This document shows positions 5,469 through 5,875 of a stretch of DNA of 5,875 bases, piece after piece. Positions within the stretch are counted from its first letter, which is position 1. The number at the start of each line of letters is the position of its first letter. The notes beneath the pieces were generated by a model, which was not told where the DNA came from, ran no database searches, and saw nothing but the letters and a program-made list of their open reading frames with translations. A program made the translations under genes and the position numbers. Origin of the DNA: Planctomycetaceae bacterium (GTDB taxonomy: Bacteria; Planctomycetota; Planctomycetia; Planctomycetales; Planctomycetaceae); assembly GCA_016795125.1 (NCBI GenBank), contig JAEUIG010000528.1:1-5875 (forward strand). The letters run 5' to 3'.

Positions 5469-5875
5469 TCACTTGTGATAGGGAGCGGAATCGTACGAGT
5501 AATTGTGCACCGGGCCGCTGCCGAGGGAATTGATGAAATCCACCGCCTCTCCCGTAATCGGCTTCGCCGACGGCCCATGTCCATTGAAGGCACCAGGCAG
5601 CGGGAATGTGAACTCCGGCCAATCGTCTCCTGAACCCGGCATGCCCAAGTCGCCGCCGGCGAGGTTCCAGGGCCATTGTTCGTCGCCGGCAAAACTCCCG
5701 TGATGAAACGAACCAGGTACGTACGTGCCCTGCGGGAAGAAATGCGACGCGTCGGCCCGATCGAACGAACTCGTTTTCCTCTGCCACAGGAGCCACGCGC
5801 GATCGACGTTGGCATGCAGCAGGAAGAACAGCGGATCTTTGGGCGACGTCACGCTTCCCAGCCAGCCGGAAATGT
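5469..5875 (-). CDS. Tyrosinase-family copper protein, C-terminal 134 residues (N-terminus off the right edge)
   Basis: The end of a type-3 copper protein of the tyrosinase/polyphenol oxidase family, whose members use a dinuclear copper centre to oxidise phenols with O2. The frame enters from the right edge; TGA stop at 5471-5469. The CuB signature is visible: D-P-L-F-F-L-L-H-A-N-V-D-R-A-W at fragment residues 13-27, matching the pattern D-P-x-F-aromatic-x2-H-x3-D, with copper ligand H20 (codon 5816-5814). The residue before this His is Leu, where many homologues have a His-His pair. After the signature comes a Gly/Pro/aromatic-rich tail (e.g. GSFHHGSFAGDEQWPWN, fragment 52-68) ending YSYDSAPYHK, with no extra C-terminal domain. 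CuA, the other CuB ligands and any export signal are outside the window, so activity cannot be judged. The HEAT-like gene follows 86 bp downstream. Confidence 0.87.
   Translation of the reverse strand, partial: ISGWLGSVTSPKDPLFFLLHANVDRAWLLWQRKTSSFDRADASHFFPQGTYVPGSFHHGSFAGDEQWPWNLAGGDLGMPGSGDDWPEFTFPLPGAFNGHGPSAKPITGEAVDFINSLGSGPVHNYSYDSAPYHK

Noticed and set aside
1..5875. A previously undescribed defence or biosynthetic system
   Set aside because: The genes are separate known families with mixed orientation and no nuclease, NTPase, toxin-antitoxin or assembly-line signature; the window looks like ordinary chromosome.

Overview
This is a high-GC bacterial chromosomal window with seven protein-coding genes, two of them cut by the window edges. 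It contains no RNA genes, CRISPR array or insertion sequence. The gene set (a DUF6807/'PmoA-like' secreted protein, a DUF2071 protein, a CGDC thioredoxin-like protein, a divergent Maf protein and a secreted HEAT-like protein beside a tyrosinase) most resembles Planctomycetota. That assignment rests on family recognition from memory, not on a search, so it is moderately confident only.

Layout. From 1 to 3578 four genes run on the minus strand with gaps of 67, 84 and 67 bp. In transcription order they are a DUF2071/YqjF-type protein (3578-2814), a cytoplasmic thioredoxin-fold protein (2746-2186), an exported DUF6807 protein (2101-1010) and a major facilitator superfamily transporter (942 to beyond the left edge). 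They could be one loose transcription unit, but two possible hairpins interrupt it. A 168-bp divergent intergenic region (3579-3746) with short direct repeats separates this run from a plus-strand Maf-family nucleotide pyrophosphatase (3747-4403). The maf tail overlaps by 11 bp the tail of a convergent minus-strand gene for a secreted alpha-helical HEAT-like protein (5382-4393). Upstream of that, on the same strand, is the C-terminal part of a tyrosinase-family copper protein that enters from the right edge (5875-5469). No stretch longer than about 170 bp lacks a gene.

How the genes may work together. The exported DUF6807 protein next to an MFS transporter could be a small substrate-processing and uptake pair, and the tyrosinase and secreted HEAT protein could be an exported pair; both are inferences from adjacency and strand. 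Maf is a housekeeping nucleotide-pool or septum-related enzyme with no obvious link to its neighbours. Nothing here convincingly shows a new multi-gene system. The best second-look items are the altered Maf active-site region, a degenerate heptamer repeat that forms the ribosome-binding region of the thioredoxin-like gene, and the tyrosinase/HEAT pair. Three start codons were set from ribosome-binding sites: GTG at 942, ATG at 2101 and ATG at 5382.
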